35,522 bases of DNA from the NCBI GenBank assembly GCA_900767495.1, contig CAAFZH010000084.1, positions 1 to 35,522 of the forward strand, in the 5' to 3' direction. The stretch's first letter is position 1. Every line of letters begins with the position of its first letter. Of the stretch, positions 7,569 through 16,385 are shown one piece after another. A program made the position numbers and the translations under genes. The notes beneath the pieces were generated by a model. The model searched no databases, was not told where the DNA came from, and saw only the letters and a program-made list of their open reading frames with translations. This stretch comes from Clostridia bacterium (GTDB lineage Bacteria > Bacillota > Clostridia > Christensenellales > Borkfalkiaceae).

Positions 7569-10500
7569 TCAATTACCTAACGATTCCGCGACGTCCGCAA
7601 GTTTAACGGATACTATTTTGGAAACGCCCTTTTCCTGCATCGTTACGCCGTAAAGCGAGTCGCCGTGTTCCATAGTAACTTTCTTGTGGGTGATAACTAT
7701 GAACTGCGTATCGTGCGAGAAGTTTGTGAGATAGTTTGCAAACCTTTCGACGTTGGCGTCGTCGAGCGCAGCCTCTATCTCGTCAAGCACTACGAACGGC
7801 ATCGGACGTAAACGCAGTATAGCGAACAATATCGCGATTGCGGTTAGAGCCATCTCGCCGCCCGAAAGCAGGGAGATTTTCTGCAGTTTCTTCCCCGGCG
7901 GCTCGGCAACGATTTCAACGCCCTGCTCGAGCGGATCGTCGGTTTCGGTATCGTCGAGAATAAGGTCCGCCGTACCGCCGCCGAACAACTCTTTGAATAT
8001 CCGCGTGAAATTGGTGCGGATTTTGGCAAAGCCGACGGCGAAAGTCGTACTCATTTCGGTAGTCAACTGACTGATTACCTCTTTCAGATCCTCTTCCGCT
8101 TTAAGCAAGTCGTCGCGCTGAGTAGCCATTTCGGTATATCTCGCGTTGAGCGACTCGTACTCTTCTATGGCGTTGGGGTTTACCGCGCCGAGCGCGGTTA
8201 TTTTGCGCTTGATGCGTTTTATTTCTTCCTCGCCTTCCTCGTCGTTATAATCTTCGGATTTTAAGGGAAGTGCGGAATCGTAATCCATCTGATATTCTTC
8301 CCAGACTTTCTGTCCGATAAACTCGAGTTCGGTGTCGATTTTTGCAAGCGCGGTTTCTTCGCCGTACTTTTTACCGTTCAACTTATTGATTTCGGCGGTG
8401 AGTTCGTCGCGCCTGATATTATCCTGCTTGATTTCCTCGTTCAAAGAATTTTTCTTCTCTTCGATGTTCGCGCGTTTTTCTTTTAAGGAATTAAGTTGTT
8501 CCTTTTGAGTATCTGTAAGCGAAACTTTTTCCATTTCGCTGAACAAATCGCCGATAATCGCGTTATTATTCTCTATCGTTTCTTCGTTTCTTACGATGAG
8601 TTCTTCGTTTTCGGCTTTCTCCTCCAACGCCGAAGAAACAGCCTCCTCGGCGGCTTTAATCTCCGCCTCGAGGTAAGAAAGTCTTGAGCGGACCTCGGTA
8701 TTCTCGCCCGTAAGGTTATCGCGTTCTTTACGATATTCGTCGAAAATTCCGCGGTGCTTTTCCTCGTCGGAAGAAGCCGACGCCTTACGCTTTTCAATCA
8801 TTTCGTTGCCCGCCTCGACCGACGTGTACTTCTCGTCGATTTCGCCTATACGGGTTTTGATGAGCGCGATGGTGTTTTTAAGCGAGTCTATTTCGGCGGC
8901 AAGATTTCCTATCTGCACGTCGTCGGAAGCGATTTTTTCCTTCAACGCAACCGCCGACTGTTTAAGATCCTGCAATTTGACGTTAAGGTTTGCAAGTTCT
9001 TCTCTTTGCGAAACGATCTGACTTTCGAGTTGCTTTTTATCGTTTTCGTACATAGTCATACGGTCTTTTTTAACCTGAACTTCCTTGTCGATATCGTCGA
9101 CCTTTCTGTCCATAGATAAAAATCCCGAAGTGCTTTGTCTGCGCGAACCGCCCGTCATAGAACCCGTGGTTGCAAGAACGTCGCCGTCAAGCGTTACTAT
9201 TCTGAACGAGAAACCGTATTTCTGCGCTATGGTCTTTGCATTGTCCAACTCGTCGACTATAAGCGTGTTGCCGAGCAAAAAGCCTATGATTTTATCGTAA
9301 TACGGGTCGAAACTTACCAAATCGCGGGCAAGTCCCAACGAACCGCGGTCGTTTAAAGCGTTTTTAATTTCGTAGCCGTCGGACCTCGGTTTAATGGAGG
9401 TTATCGGCAGGAAAGTCGCCCTTCCGAGTTCGTTGCGCTTTAAGTAATTCATTAAAAACTGCGCGTCGTCGGGGTTGGCGGTAACTATGTTTTGAGCCGC
9501 CCCGCCGAGGCAGGTTTCTATCGCGAGTTCGTATTTGGAATCGGTCTTTATTACGTTGGCGACTACGCCTTTTGCGCGTTTGCCGAGTTCGGGGTTTTGC
9601 GCGCAAGCCTGCATAAGCCTGCGGACGGACTCCTGATAACCGCCGTAACTGTTTTTAAGGTTTAAGTATACCTTTTTGTTGGATTCGAGCGAAGATATCT
9701 GCGCGTTTAACGAATAAAGTTTGGAATTGATGTCCGATATAACCTGATTGGTCGTGGCTATATCGTTTTCGGAGTCTTTAATCTCGTCTTTAACCCTTTG
9801 AGCCGTCTTTTCGGCACGGTTAAGTTCAAGCGTCTTTTCCTCTTTATCGGCGTGAACGGCGGCAAGTTTTTCCTTTGCCGCGGCTATCCTCTCCTCGGTT
9901 TCGTGCTGTTTTTCTATCATCGCGCCTTTCTCGGTGGAAAGCGCGCCTATATTCATCTTTATATCGGCAAGACTTTCGGCACTTTCGATAAGCGTTTTTC
10001 TTGCGGACTCGGCTTTGAGTTCGCCCTCGCTTATCATCGCGTTTAACACCGACAATCTCGAAGAAATCTGCTCCGAACGCGTTTTGAGTTTTTCGGTTTC
10101 GATTTTAAGCGACTCGGCGTATTCGCCCCTGTCCGCCGCCTTTGCATTAAGTTCTTCTATGCGTTTTTTTGCGGTTTCGGATTCTATGCGAAGACGCTCG
10201 ATTTCGTTTTTGAAATACGAGATTTTTTCGTTGTAAAGTTTAGCCTCGCCCGACTGCCGCTCGAAACTTTTGGTACGTTCGATAAGTTCGTCGTTTACGG
10301 CGCGGATATAATCGTCCGCTTGGGAAACCTGCCTTAAATGCGACTCGTAAGCCCTTATCGTTTCGTCAAGTTCGCTTTGGCGCGCCTCCGTTTCGCTTAC
10401 GACGTCCGCAATGCGGGCGTTGATACGGTCGCGCTCGGACGATGCGTGTTCGCTCTTATACAGGAAGTGGTTTACTTCGTTAAATTTAAGTTGCTCGCTC

Positions 10501-11156
10501 AAAGCCTTATGCGCGCCCGCCTTTTCCGCTTGTTTTGCAAGCGGCTCGAGTTGGCGTTCGAGTTCCGTGGTAATATCGACTATACGCGTAACGTTGTCGC
10601 GCGTTCTGTCGAGTTTACGCATGGTTTCAAGCCTTTTAGCCTTGGTTTTGGCAATACCTACAGCCTCTTCGAATATGGTACGGCGATCTTCGGGTTTACT
10701 CGAAAGTATTTCGGAAACCTTACCTTGTCCGATTATGGTGTAACCCTCTTTGCTTACGCCGCATTCGTGCAGACAATCGACTATATCGCGGAGTCTTGCG
10801 GTATTTTTGTTTATGTAGTATTCGCTGTCGCCCGAACGGAACAATTTACGGGTAAATACCACTTCGTCGTAATCGAGATTCTTGAATATGCGGGCGGTAT
10901 TGTCGAAAGTCAGTGAAACCTCGCAGTAAGAAAGCGATTTACGGCTTTGAGTACCGTTGAATATAACGTCCTGCATACTCGTGCCGCGCATGGTTTTTGC
11001 CGACTGCTCGCCAAGCACCCACCGTATCGCGTCCGCGACGTTACTCTTACCGCAGCCGTTGGGACCGACTATACAGGTAACGCCGTTATCGAACACTATT
11101 TCTTGTTTATCGGCAAAAGATTTAAAGCCGATCAGTTCAACTTTTTTAAAGTCCAC
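7569..11156 (-). CDS. smc: Chromosome segregation ATPase SMC
   Basis: SMC forms the condensin core that organises and segregates the chromosome together with ScpA and ScpB. The 1195-residue protein has Walker A GPNGCGKSN at 31-39, a long coiled coil, a hinge (about 505-620) and a second coiled coil. The C-terminal head has signature LSGGEMALTA and Walker B VVLDEIEAALDD. Length is typical. The start codon is GTG and lies inside the last codons of rnc (11-base overlap) with AAGGAG upstream. The rnc-smc-ftsY order is conserved in Firmicutes. Confidence 0.98.
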   Translation of the reverse strand: MDFKKVELIGFKSFADKQEIVFDNGVTCIVGPNGCGKSNVADAIRWVLGEQSAKTMRGTSMQDVIFNGTQSRKSLSYCEVSLTFDNTARIFKNLDYDEVVFTRKLFRSGDSEYYINKNTARLRDIVDCLHECGVSKEGYTIIGQGKVSEILSSKPEDRRTIFEEAVGIAKTKAKRLETMRKLDRTRDNVTRIVDITTELERQLEPLAKQAEKAGAHKALSEQLKFNEVNHFLYKSEHASSERDRINARIADVVSETEARQSELDETIRAYESHLRQVSQADDYIRAVNDELIERTKSFERQSGEAKLYNEKISYFKNEIERLRIESETAKKRIEELNAKAADRGEYAESLKIETEKLKTRSEQISSRLSVLNAMISEGELKAESARKTLIESAESLADIKMNIGALSTEKGAMIEKQHETEERIAAAKEKLAAVHADKEEKTLELNRAEKTAQRVKDEIKDSENDIATTNQVISDINSKLYSLNAQISSLESNKKVYLNLKNSYGGYQESVRRLMQACAQNPELGKRAKGVVANVIKTDSKYELAIETCLGGAAQNIVTANPDDAQFLMNYLKRNELGRATFLPITSIKPRSDGYEIKNALNDRGSLGLARDLVSFDPYYDKIIGFLLGNTLIVDELDNAKTIAQKYGFSFRIVTLDGDVLATTGSMTGGSRRQSTSGFLSMDRKVDDIDKEVQVKKDRMTMYENDKKQLESQIVSQREELANLNVKLQDLKQSAVALKEKIASDDVQIGNLAAEIDSLKNTIALIKTRIGEIDEKYTSVEAGNEMIEKRKASASSDEEKHRGIFDEYRKERDNLTGENTEVRSRLSYLEAEIKAAEEAVSSALEEKAENEELIVRNEETIENNNAIIGDLFSEMEKVSLTDTQKEQLNSLKEKRANIEEKKNSLNEEIKQDNIRRDELTAEINKLNGKKYGEETALAKIDTELEFIGQKVWEEYQMDYDSALPLKSEDYNDEEGEEEIKRIKRKITALGAVNPNAIEEYESLNARYTEMATQRDDLLKAEEDLKEVISQLTTEMSTTFAVGFAKIRTNFTRIFKELFGGGTADLILDDTETDDPLEQGVEIVAEPPGKKLQKISLLSGGEMALTAIAILFAILRLRPMPFVVLDEIEAALDDANVERFANYLTNFSHDTQFIVITHKKVTMEHGDSLYGVTMQEKGVSKIVSVKLADVAESLGN

Positions 11157-11946
11157 TTATACGTTTCTCCTTAACCTTGTCGGTTGATTTTTTCTTTGCG
11201 CCGAGAATTTTAAGCGCTTTTTCGGCGGCGGATTTTTCAGCCTCGGTCTTGCGTTTGCCCTCTCCTACGGCTAACTCTTTGCCGTCCACCGACACCGACA
11301 TCTCGAATATCGGTTGGTGCGAAGGACCTTTACGCGACTTTTCGCTGTAACTCACCCCGCCGAGTTTATATTTCTGAACGTATTCCTGCAACGCGCTTTT
11401 GGGATCTTTCTTCGCCTTAGGCTCGATTACGGGTTTTTCGTTTTTTACGGGTTTAACTGCTTTGACTGTTGTTTTCAACTGTTTTTTTTCGGATTTTTTA
11501 TCGGTCAGGAGTTTATCGAAAATAAACTTTTTAGCCGCCTCTAACCCTCCGCCCTCGTCGGTATAAATACCCGCGACTATCGCCTCGAATAAATTTTCGC
11601 ACGCGGCGGCGTGATTACCGCTTAAATTTTTCTTTTCGCCCTCGCCGTAGAGTATAAACTCGTCCAAACCGCATTTTTTTATTGCCTCGGCAAGCGGTTT
11701 ACCCGAAACAAGATCCTGACGGAGTTTTGTAAGTTTACCCTCGTCGCAATCGGGATATTTTTCGTAAAGATATTCCGATATGCAATATTCGAGTATTGCG
11801 TCGCCGAAAAACTCGAGCCGTTCGTTACTCGGTTCGTTTTTATGCTCGTGCGAATAGGACGCGTGAGTAAAACATTGCCTTAAAAGGTTTTTGTTTTTAA
11901 ACGAATAGCCTATTTTCTGCTCGCAATCGTCAACATAAAATATCAT
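11146..11946 (-). CDS. rnc: Ribonuclease III with a lysine-rich interdomain linker
   Basis: RNase III cuts double-stranded RNA, including 30S rRNA precursors. The 266-residue protein has the catalytic signature NERLEFFGDAILEY (about 41-54) and a C-terminal double-stranded RNA-binding domain (SALQEYVQKYK to AEKALKIL). Between them lies an unusually long linker rich in Lys, Pro and Val (about 145-185), and the C-terminus carries a basic tail. These additions make it longer than the roughly 230 residues usual for the family. It overlaps plsX by four bases (ATGA) and smc by 11, so the three are translationally coupled. Confidence 0.96.
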   Translation of the reverse strand: MIFYVDDCEQKIGYSFKNKNLLRQCFTHASYSHEHKNEPSNERLEFFGDAILEYCISEYLYEKYPDCDEGKLTKLRQDLVSGKPLAEAIKKCGLDEFILYGEGEKKNLSGNHAAACENLFEAIVAGIYTDEGGGLEAAKKFIFDKLLTDKKSEKKQLKTTVKAVKPVKNEKPVIEPKAKKDPKSALQEYVQKYKLGGVSYSEKSRKGPSHQPIFEMSVSVDGKELAVGEGKRKTEAEKSAAEKALKILGAKKKSTDKVKEKRISGL

Positions 11947-12959
11947 ACGGTTTCACCGCCGAGCAAAGCGATTTCCCTGCAAATCTTCTCGTTTATATCG
12001 AGCGAGGACGCCTCGTATGCCTGCAACACCGCGTTTTTAAACGCCTCCGATTTAGAAGAGCCGTGCGCTTTAACGACGACTTTTTCCATACCCAAAAGCA
12101 CCGCGCCGCCCTTTTTATTGTAATCGAGTTTGTCCTTTACGCTTTTAAACGCGCTTTTCATAAACAGCGCGCCGAATTTGGAAAGCGCAGACGAATAAAT
12201 TTCGGCTTTGAGCGTTTTAAACAGGCAACCTATCGCGCCTTCCATACTCTTTAAAGCGATATTGCCGTAAAAGCCGTCGGTTACTATTACGTCCGCCTCG
12301 CCCGACAAAATGTCGCGAGCCTCCATATTGCCTGTAAAGTTGAGATTTTCGGCGTTTTTCAACAGTTCGAAAGCCTCTTTGGTAAGCGCGTTGCCTTTTG
12401 CGTCTTCCGTCCCGTTGGACAAAAGCGCGACGCGCGGATTTACTATACCCTTTACCTCGCTCATATACGCGCTGCCCATAACGGCGAATTGCAACAAGTT
12501 TACGGGTTTGCAGTCAACGTTTGCGCCGCAATCGAGAAAAATCGTTTCGCCGCCTTTCATAGTGGGCAAAAGCGGAGCGAGCGCGGGACGGGACACCCCC
12601 TTAATACGCCTTGACAAAAGCACCGATGCGGCAAGCACCGCGCCCGTAGATCCCGCCGAAACGAACGCCTTTGCGTTTTCGTCCTCTTTAAGCAGTTTTA
12701 CGGCGCGAACGATAGACGAATCTGGCTTTTTACGGATAGCCTCGGTGGGCGATTCGTCGCAGGATATCACCTCGGACGCATTTACCACCGAAACCCTTAA
12801 TTTGTCGTATTCTTCGTTTTGAAGAACCCTGCTTATACCGTCGGAATCGCCGACGAGAACTATATCGAATTCTTCTTTTTCCTTAAGCGCGGCAAGCGCG
12901 CCTTTAATTATCTCCGACGGCGAATTGTCGCCGCCGTATGCGTCTATAACTATTTTCAT
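11943..12959 (-). CDS. plsX: Phosphate acyltransferase PlsX
   Basis: PlsX converts acyl-ACP to acyl-phosphate, the acyl donor for PlsY in phosphatidic acid synthesis. The 338-residue protein starts with the family hallmark MKIVIDAYGGDNSP and carries ESPTEAIRKK and FVSAGSTGAVLAAS, typical PlsX segments. The C-terminal GGAVLLGMEKVVVKAHGSS matches the conserved end. It is first in the plsX-rnc-smc-ftsY unit. The 97-base gap upstream has an AAGG ribosome binding site. A promoter there is not convincing (TTGCGT with an 18-base spacer to TAAATA). Confidence 0.95.
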   Translation of the reverse strand: MKIVIDAYGGDNSPSEIIKGALAALKEKEEFDIVLVGDSDGISRVLQNEEYDKLRVSVVNASEVISCDESPTEAIRKKPDSSIVRAVKLLKEDENAKAFVSAGSTGAVLAASVLLSRRIKGVSRPALAPLLPTMKGGETIFLDCGANVDCKPVNLLQFAVMGSAYMSEVKGIVNPRVALLSNGTEDAKGNALTKEAFELLKNAENLNFTGNMEARDILSGEADVIVTDGFYGNIALKSMEGAIGCLFKTLKAEIYSSALSKFGALFMKSAFKSVKDKLDYNKKGGAVLLGMEKVVVKAHGSSKSEAFKNAVLQAYEASSLDINEKICREIALLGGETV

Positions 12960-13056
12960 TTTTACCTTATTTTTCGCCGCCGCAAGCGACGATTGAGGGG
13001 TTATTTATTTTTTCGACACAACGTCACGCAAGAAGCGAGAGTGCCGTTATACGGTT

Positions 13057-14454
13057 TTAATACTCCAGGTTGCCGACCGTGCGCGGGAACGGTATTACGT
13101 CCCTTATGTTGGATATGCCGGTTAAGTACATTACCATACGCTCGAAACCTAAACCGTAACCCGAATGAGTTACGCCGCCGTATTTGCGCAAATTTAAATA
13201 CCAGTCGTAATCGGCGGGTTTTAAACCGAGTTCGTTCATACGCGAAACAAGCACGTCGTAACGCTCTTCCCTCTGACTGCCGCCGATAAGTTCGCCGATA
13301 GCGGGAACGAGAAGATCCGCCGCCGCCACCGTCTTACCGTCGTCGTTAAGACGCATATAAAAAGCCTTGATTTCCTTGGGATAATCGGTCAGAAATACGG
13401 GCTTGCCGTAAACCTGCTCGGTTATATAACGTTCGTGTTCGCTCTGAAGGTCGCAACCCCAATATACGGGGAACTCGAACTTGTCCTTTACGGGTTCGAG
13501 AATTTTTATCGCCTCGGTATAACTCAAACGAACGAAATCGCTTTCCGCTACGTTTTTAAGTCTTGCCAGAAGCCCCTTGTCTACGAAGTTGTTTAAAAAT
13601 TCGAGTTCGTAGGGACAAGTTTGCATAACGTGGTTGATAACGCTTTTCACCATTGCTTCCGCCATATCCATATTATCGGACAAATCGGCAAAAGCCATTT
13701 CCGGCTCTATCATCCAGAATTCCGCCGCGTGGCGGGTGGTGTTGGATTTTTCGGCGCGGAAAGTCGGTCCGAAAGTGTAGACGTTGCCGAAAGCCATCGC
13801 GTAAGCCTCGGCGGAAAGTTGTCCCGAAACGGTAAGCGAGGCTTGCTTGCCGAAAAAGTCCTGCGAATAATCGACTTTGCCGTCCTCGGTCTTGGGAACG
13901 TCGGCAAGCGGCAACGTGGTTACCTGAAACATCGCGCCCGCGCCTTCGCAATCGCTGCCCGTTATAAGCGGCGTATGGACGTAGACGAATCCGCGCGAAT
14001 TGAAAAATTCGTGTATGGCGAAAGCCGCCTCGCTGCGAATACGGAAAGCCGCGCCGAAAGTGTTGGTTCTCGGACGAAGATAGGCTATCTCGCGGAGGTA
14101 TTCGAGAGAATGCCTCTTCTTTTGCAAGGGATAATCGGGCGAAGAAGTACCCTCCACCGCAATTTTATCCGCCTTTATTTCAAAGGGTTGTTTTGCCTCG
14201 GGCGTAAGCACGAGAGTTCCCTTTACTATGAGCGACGCGCCCACGTTCTGCTTTGCTATTTCATCGTAATTTTCGATTAAAGCGCGCTCGAAAACAACCT
14301 GAACGCCTTTGAAACAACTGCCGTCGTTAAGTTCGATAAAGCCGAACTCCTTACCGTCGCGGATAGTGCGCGCCCAACCCATAACGGTTATATATTTTCC
14401 GCCGAAATTCTCACTTTCGGCGTATAACGTTTTTACGCTCGTTCTTTTTTCCAT
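13057..14454 (-). CDS. asnS: Asparaginyl-tRNA synthetase
   Basis: The enzyme charges tRNA-Asn with asparagine. The 465-residue protein has an N-terminal OB-fold anticodon-binding domain (VMGWARTIRDGKEFGFIELN) and a class II catalytic core. Motif 2 is in TFRAEKSNTTRHAAEFWMIE and motif 3 is GYGLGFERMVMYLTG. AsnRS rather than AspRS is chosen from the LNDGSCFKGVQVV N-terminal block. The start at 14454 is preferred over an in-frame ATG 45 bases upstream because a GGAG site lies six bases before it and because the family starts there. It is a single-gene unit with its own promoter. Confidence 0.95.
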   Translation of the reverse strand: MEKRTSVKTLYAESENFGGKYITVMGWARTIRDGKEFGFIELNDGSCFKGVQVVFERALIENYDEIAKQNVGASLIVKGTLVLTPEAKQPFEIKADKIAVEGTSSPDYPLQKKRHSLEYLREIAYLRPRTNTFGAAFRIRSEAAFAIHEFFNSRGFVYVHTPLITGSDCEGAGAMFQVTTLPLADVPKTEDGKVDYSQDFFGKQASLTVSGQLSAEAYAMAFGNVYTFGPTFRAEKSNTTRHAAEFWMIEPEMAFADLSDNMDMAEAMVKSVINHVMQTCPYELEFLNNFVDKGLLARLKNVAESDFVRLSYTEAIKILEPVKDKFEFPVYWGCDLQSEHERYITEQVYGKPVFLTDYPKEIKAFYMRLNDDGKTVAAADLLVPAIGELIGGSQREERYDVLVSRMNELGLKPADYDWYLNLRKYGGVTHSGYGLGFERMVMYLTGISNIRDVIPFPRTVGNLEY

Positions 14455-14476
14455 ATAACGCTCCGTAATAAGTAAA

Positions 14477-14506
14477 ATTATACCCCTATATTTTAGCATA
14501 AATCAA
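14477..14506 (-). promoter_or_regulatory. Promoter of asnS
   Basis: On the minus strand TTGATT (14506-14501), an 18-base spacer and TATAAT (14482-14477) precede asnS. The predicted leader is about 16 bases and carries the GGAG ribosome binding site. Confidence 0.75.
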
Positions 14507-14520
14507 AATAAATTACAATT

Positions 14521-14561
14521 AAAAAAAGCCGCCTTTCGGCATTTTTTATGCAAAAAGGCGG
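14521..14561 (-). terminator. Intrinsic terminator after the acetyltransferase gene
   Basis: CCGCCTTT (14529-14536) pairs with AAAGGCGG (14554-14561). On the minus strand the stem is followed by seven T residues. It lies a few bases after the stop of the gene at 14567. Confidence 0.85.
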
Positions 14562-14566
14562 TTGCT

Positions 14567-15688
14567 TTAAATTTTTTTTATAAAGGTCTGTCTGCGTTTG
14601 ACTATTTCGTGCGGAATATTCTTCCATTGAGCGAGAATATTGACGTTTGTCGTAAGCATAGGGTTGCTCACTACGTCCGTAATACCGTTTTTAAGTACGT
14701 TGCGCCATATACGATCTATTATCATGGCGTTTATACCCGACATACGATACTCGGGCGCGACCCCGACCAGACAAAGTTCGAGCGCGTGCGGTTTTTTAAT
14801 TTCCTTAATTATGCCTATAAGGCTTTTAAGCGCGCTGCCTCTATGCTTGTTTACTATGTAACCGAGCGCGGGAATGGCTACGCCGAACGCCGCGACTTTA
14901 TCGGTTTTTTCGTCGATTATAAACGACAGATACTTATCGTTTATAGCCGAGGCGAAAGTTTTTAAAACGCTCTTTTTTGCGTCGCCCGTAATTTCGATAT
15001 AAGCGTCGAGATCGCCGTATGCGGCGTTATAACAATCGAAAAATTTATCGCCGTAGTCGCGTATAAGGCGTTTAAGCGGCATCGTGCCTGCTATCTCCTT
15101 AAAACCCGAGCGTTTCGCCACCGCCTCGCCTATCTTCGAATATCTCTCGTCGTAATTTCTGATTTCAAAGCGATATTCCACCCACTCGCTCTCTTTTTCG
15201 TAGCCGAGTTTTTCCATTATTTCGGGATAGTATTCGTAATTGTAGTTGGTAGCGAAAGTAGAAATCTGATCGAAACCGAAAGTAAGCATACCTTCCCTGT
15301 CGGTATCGTTAAACCCCCACGGACCGTGAACGGTATCCATTCCGCATTCTTTGCCGTATCCGATAACCGCGTTTAAAAGCGCGGCGGCAACTTCTTCGTC
15401 GTCGATAAAATCGAAACGGGAAAACCGAACTTTTTTCTCGTGATACTTTTCGTTAGCCGTGCGGACGATTATCGCCGCTATTCTGCCGACTATTTTGCCG
15501 TCCCTGTACGCGAGAAAGCACTTTACGTCGCAACCCTTCGCGGCAAAATTAACCTTTTCGTTTTTTATGTTTTTTTCGTCGGAAGTAAAAGACGGAACGT
15601 AATACGGATTTTTTTTATAAAGTTTTATCGGAAAAAGCGCGAATTTTTTCATTTGCGCCGCGCTTATCGCCTCTACCACTTGTATCAT
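14567..15688 (-). CDS. YghO-like GNAT-fold acetyltransferase
   Basis: The 373-residue protein resembles the uncharacterised N-acetyltransferase family that includes E. coli YghO. The N-terminal block MKKFALFPIKLYKKNPYYVP is the recognisable start of that family. A GNAT-like core is suggested by FLAYRDGKIVGRIAAII and by CLVGVAPEYRMSGINAMIID near the C-terminus. The middle contains GPWGFNDTDREGMLTFGFD, also conserved in the family. Substrate is unknown. The start matches the family well, yet no ribosome binding site precedes it and a strong -10 lies eight bases upstream, so it is predicted leaderless. It stands alone between its own promoter and terminator. Confidence 0.8.
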   Translation of the reverse strand: MIQVVEAISAAQMKKFALFPIKLYKKNPYYVPSFTSDEKNIKNEKVNFAAKGCDVKCFLAYRDGKIVGRIAAIIVRTANEKYHEKKVRFSRFDFIDDEEVAAALLNAVIGYGKECGMDTVHGPWGFNDTDREGMLTFGFDQISTFATNYNYEYYPEIMEKLGYEKESEWVEYRFEIRNYDERYSKIGEAVAKRSGFKEIAGTMPLKRLIRDYGDKFFDCYNAAYGDLDAYIEITGDAKKSVLKTFASAINDKYLSFIIDEKTDKVAAFGVAIPALGYIVNKHRGSALKSLIGIIKEIKKPHALELCLVGVAPEYRMSGINAMIIDRIWRNVLKNGITDVVSNPMLTTNVNILAQWKNIPHEIVKRRQTFIKKI

Positions 15689-15696
15689 ACCGTTAT

Positions 15697-15725
15697 ATTA
15701 TATCACCTTTCGGCAATTAAATCAA
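15697..15725 (-). promoter_or_regulatory. Promoter abutting the YghO-like gene start
   Basis: On the minus strand TTGATT (15725-15720), a 17-base spacer and TATAAT (15702-15697) end eight bases before the ATG at 15688. The predicted transcription start (15690 or 15691) leaves a leader of only two or three bases. Confidence 0.8.
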
Positions 15726-15778
15726 TATTTTGACAAGCGTTTTTTCGCGGCAATTTTATTTTTAACGGTAACCGACGT

Positions 15779-15898
15779 TTATTCGCCCTCTTTCGGAGTT
15801 ACCGCTTTTATCGGTTTTTCGTCTTTAAGAGCCATAATATAATTTTCGTAATCTCTTTCCGTCATTTTTTTGACGGGGTGTTTTTTCTTTTTCGACAT
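15779..15898 (-). CDS. Small lysine-rich protein, 39 residues
   Basis: A short reading frame begins with ATG at 15898 and ends with TAA at 15779. The product starts MSKKKKHPVKKMTERDYENY and ends in EKPIKAVTPKEGE. It has nine or more lysines, a basic N-terminus and an acidic C-terminal half, with no membrane segment. A strong ribosome binding site (GGGAGG, eight bases before the ATG) makes it a likely real gene. It lies 49 bases downstream of dtd on the same strand and may share its transcript. I do not recognise the family. A hairpin at 15906-15940 covers the ribosome binding site. Confidence 0.7.
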   Translation of the reverse strand: MSKKKKHPVKKMTERDYENYIMALKDEKPIKAVTPKEGE

Positions 15899-15905
15899 AA
15901 AAAAT

Positions 15906-15940
15906 ACCTCCCGCAAGTTATTTTGTTCCCTGCGCGAGGT
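15906..15940 (-). promoter_or_regulatory. Hairpin covering the small gene's ribosome binding site
   Basis: On the minus strand ACCTCGCGC (15940-15932) can pair with GCGGGAGGT (15914-15906) with one G-G mismatch. The second arm contains the GGGAGG site of the 39-residue gene and is followed by ATTTTTT. It could act as a translation block, an attenuator or a weak terminator after dtd. Confidence 0.45.
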
Positions 15941-15947
15941 TTTTATA

Positions 15948-16385
15948 CTAAATTTCGTATACGAGAGTAAACGGACCGTCGTTTACCTGTGTGATTTTCA
16001 TATCCGCGCCGAAAACGCCGAGTTTGACGTCAACGCCCTGTCCGATAAGTTTTTGTGCCGAATAAAGGTATTTTTCTTTTGCCTTTTGCGGCTCTTCCGC
16101 CTCGGTAAAAGAGGGGCGATTGCCTTTTTTGAGGTCGGCAAGCAAAGTAAACTGCGAAACGAAAAGCACGCTGCCGCCGACGTCGGAAAGCGAAAGATTG
16201 GTTTTTCCGTTTTCGTCTTCGAACGCGCGGAGCGAAGCGATTTTTTTAACGACGTAATCGCACTTTTCGGCGTCGTCGCCCTTGGCTACGCCGAAATAAA
16301 CGACGAAACCCCTGCCGATACGCGAAATTTCGTTTCCGTCAACGGTCAAAACCGCCGATAAAACCCTTTGTACGACTGCTTTCAT
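15948..16385 (-). CDS. dtd: D-aminoacyl-tRNA deacylase
   Basis: DTD hydrolyses D-amino acids and glycine wrongly attached to tRNA. The 145-residue protein starts MKAVVQRVLSAVLTVDG, as in the family. It carries the catalytic SQFTLLAD block and the C-terminal NDGPFT motif of the cross-subunit Gly-Pro site type. The start at 16385 is chosen over an upstream in-frame ATG because of the family start and a GAGG site seven bases before it. The ATGA overlap with the end of the Na/phosphate cotransporter gene suggests coupling. Confidence 0.95.
   Translation of the reverse strand: MKAVVQRVLSAVLTVDGNEISRIGRGFVVYFGVAKGDDAEKCDYVVKKIASLRAFEDENGKTNLSLSDVGGSVLFVSQFTLLADLKKGNRPSFTEAEEPQKAKEKYLYSAQKLIGQGVDVKLGVFGADMKITQVNDGPFTLVYEI

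Noticed and set aside
7753..11187. Many reading frames antisense to smc
   Set aside because: They follow the codon pattern of the smc strand in other frames and lack ribosome binding sites.
14455..14499. Upstream in-frame ATG for asnS
   Set aside because: The extra 15 residues overlap the promoter -10 and have no ribosome binding site, while the ATG at 14454 has GGAG and fits the family start.
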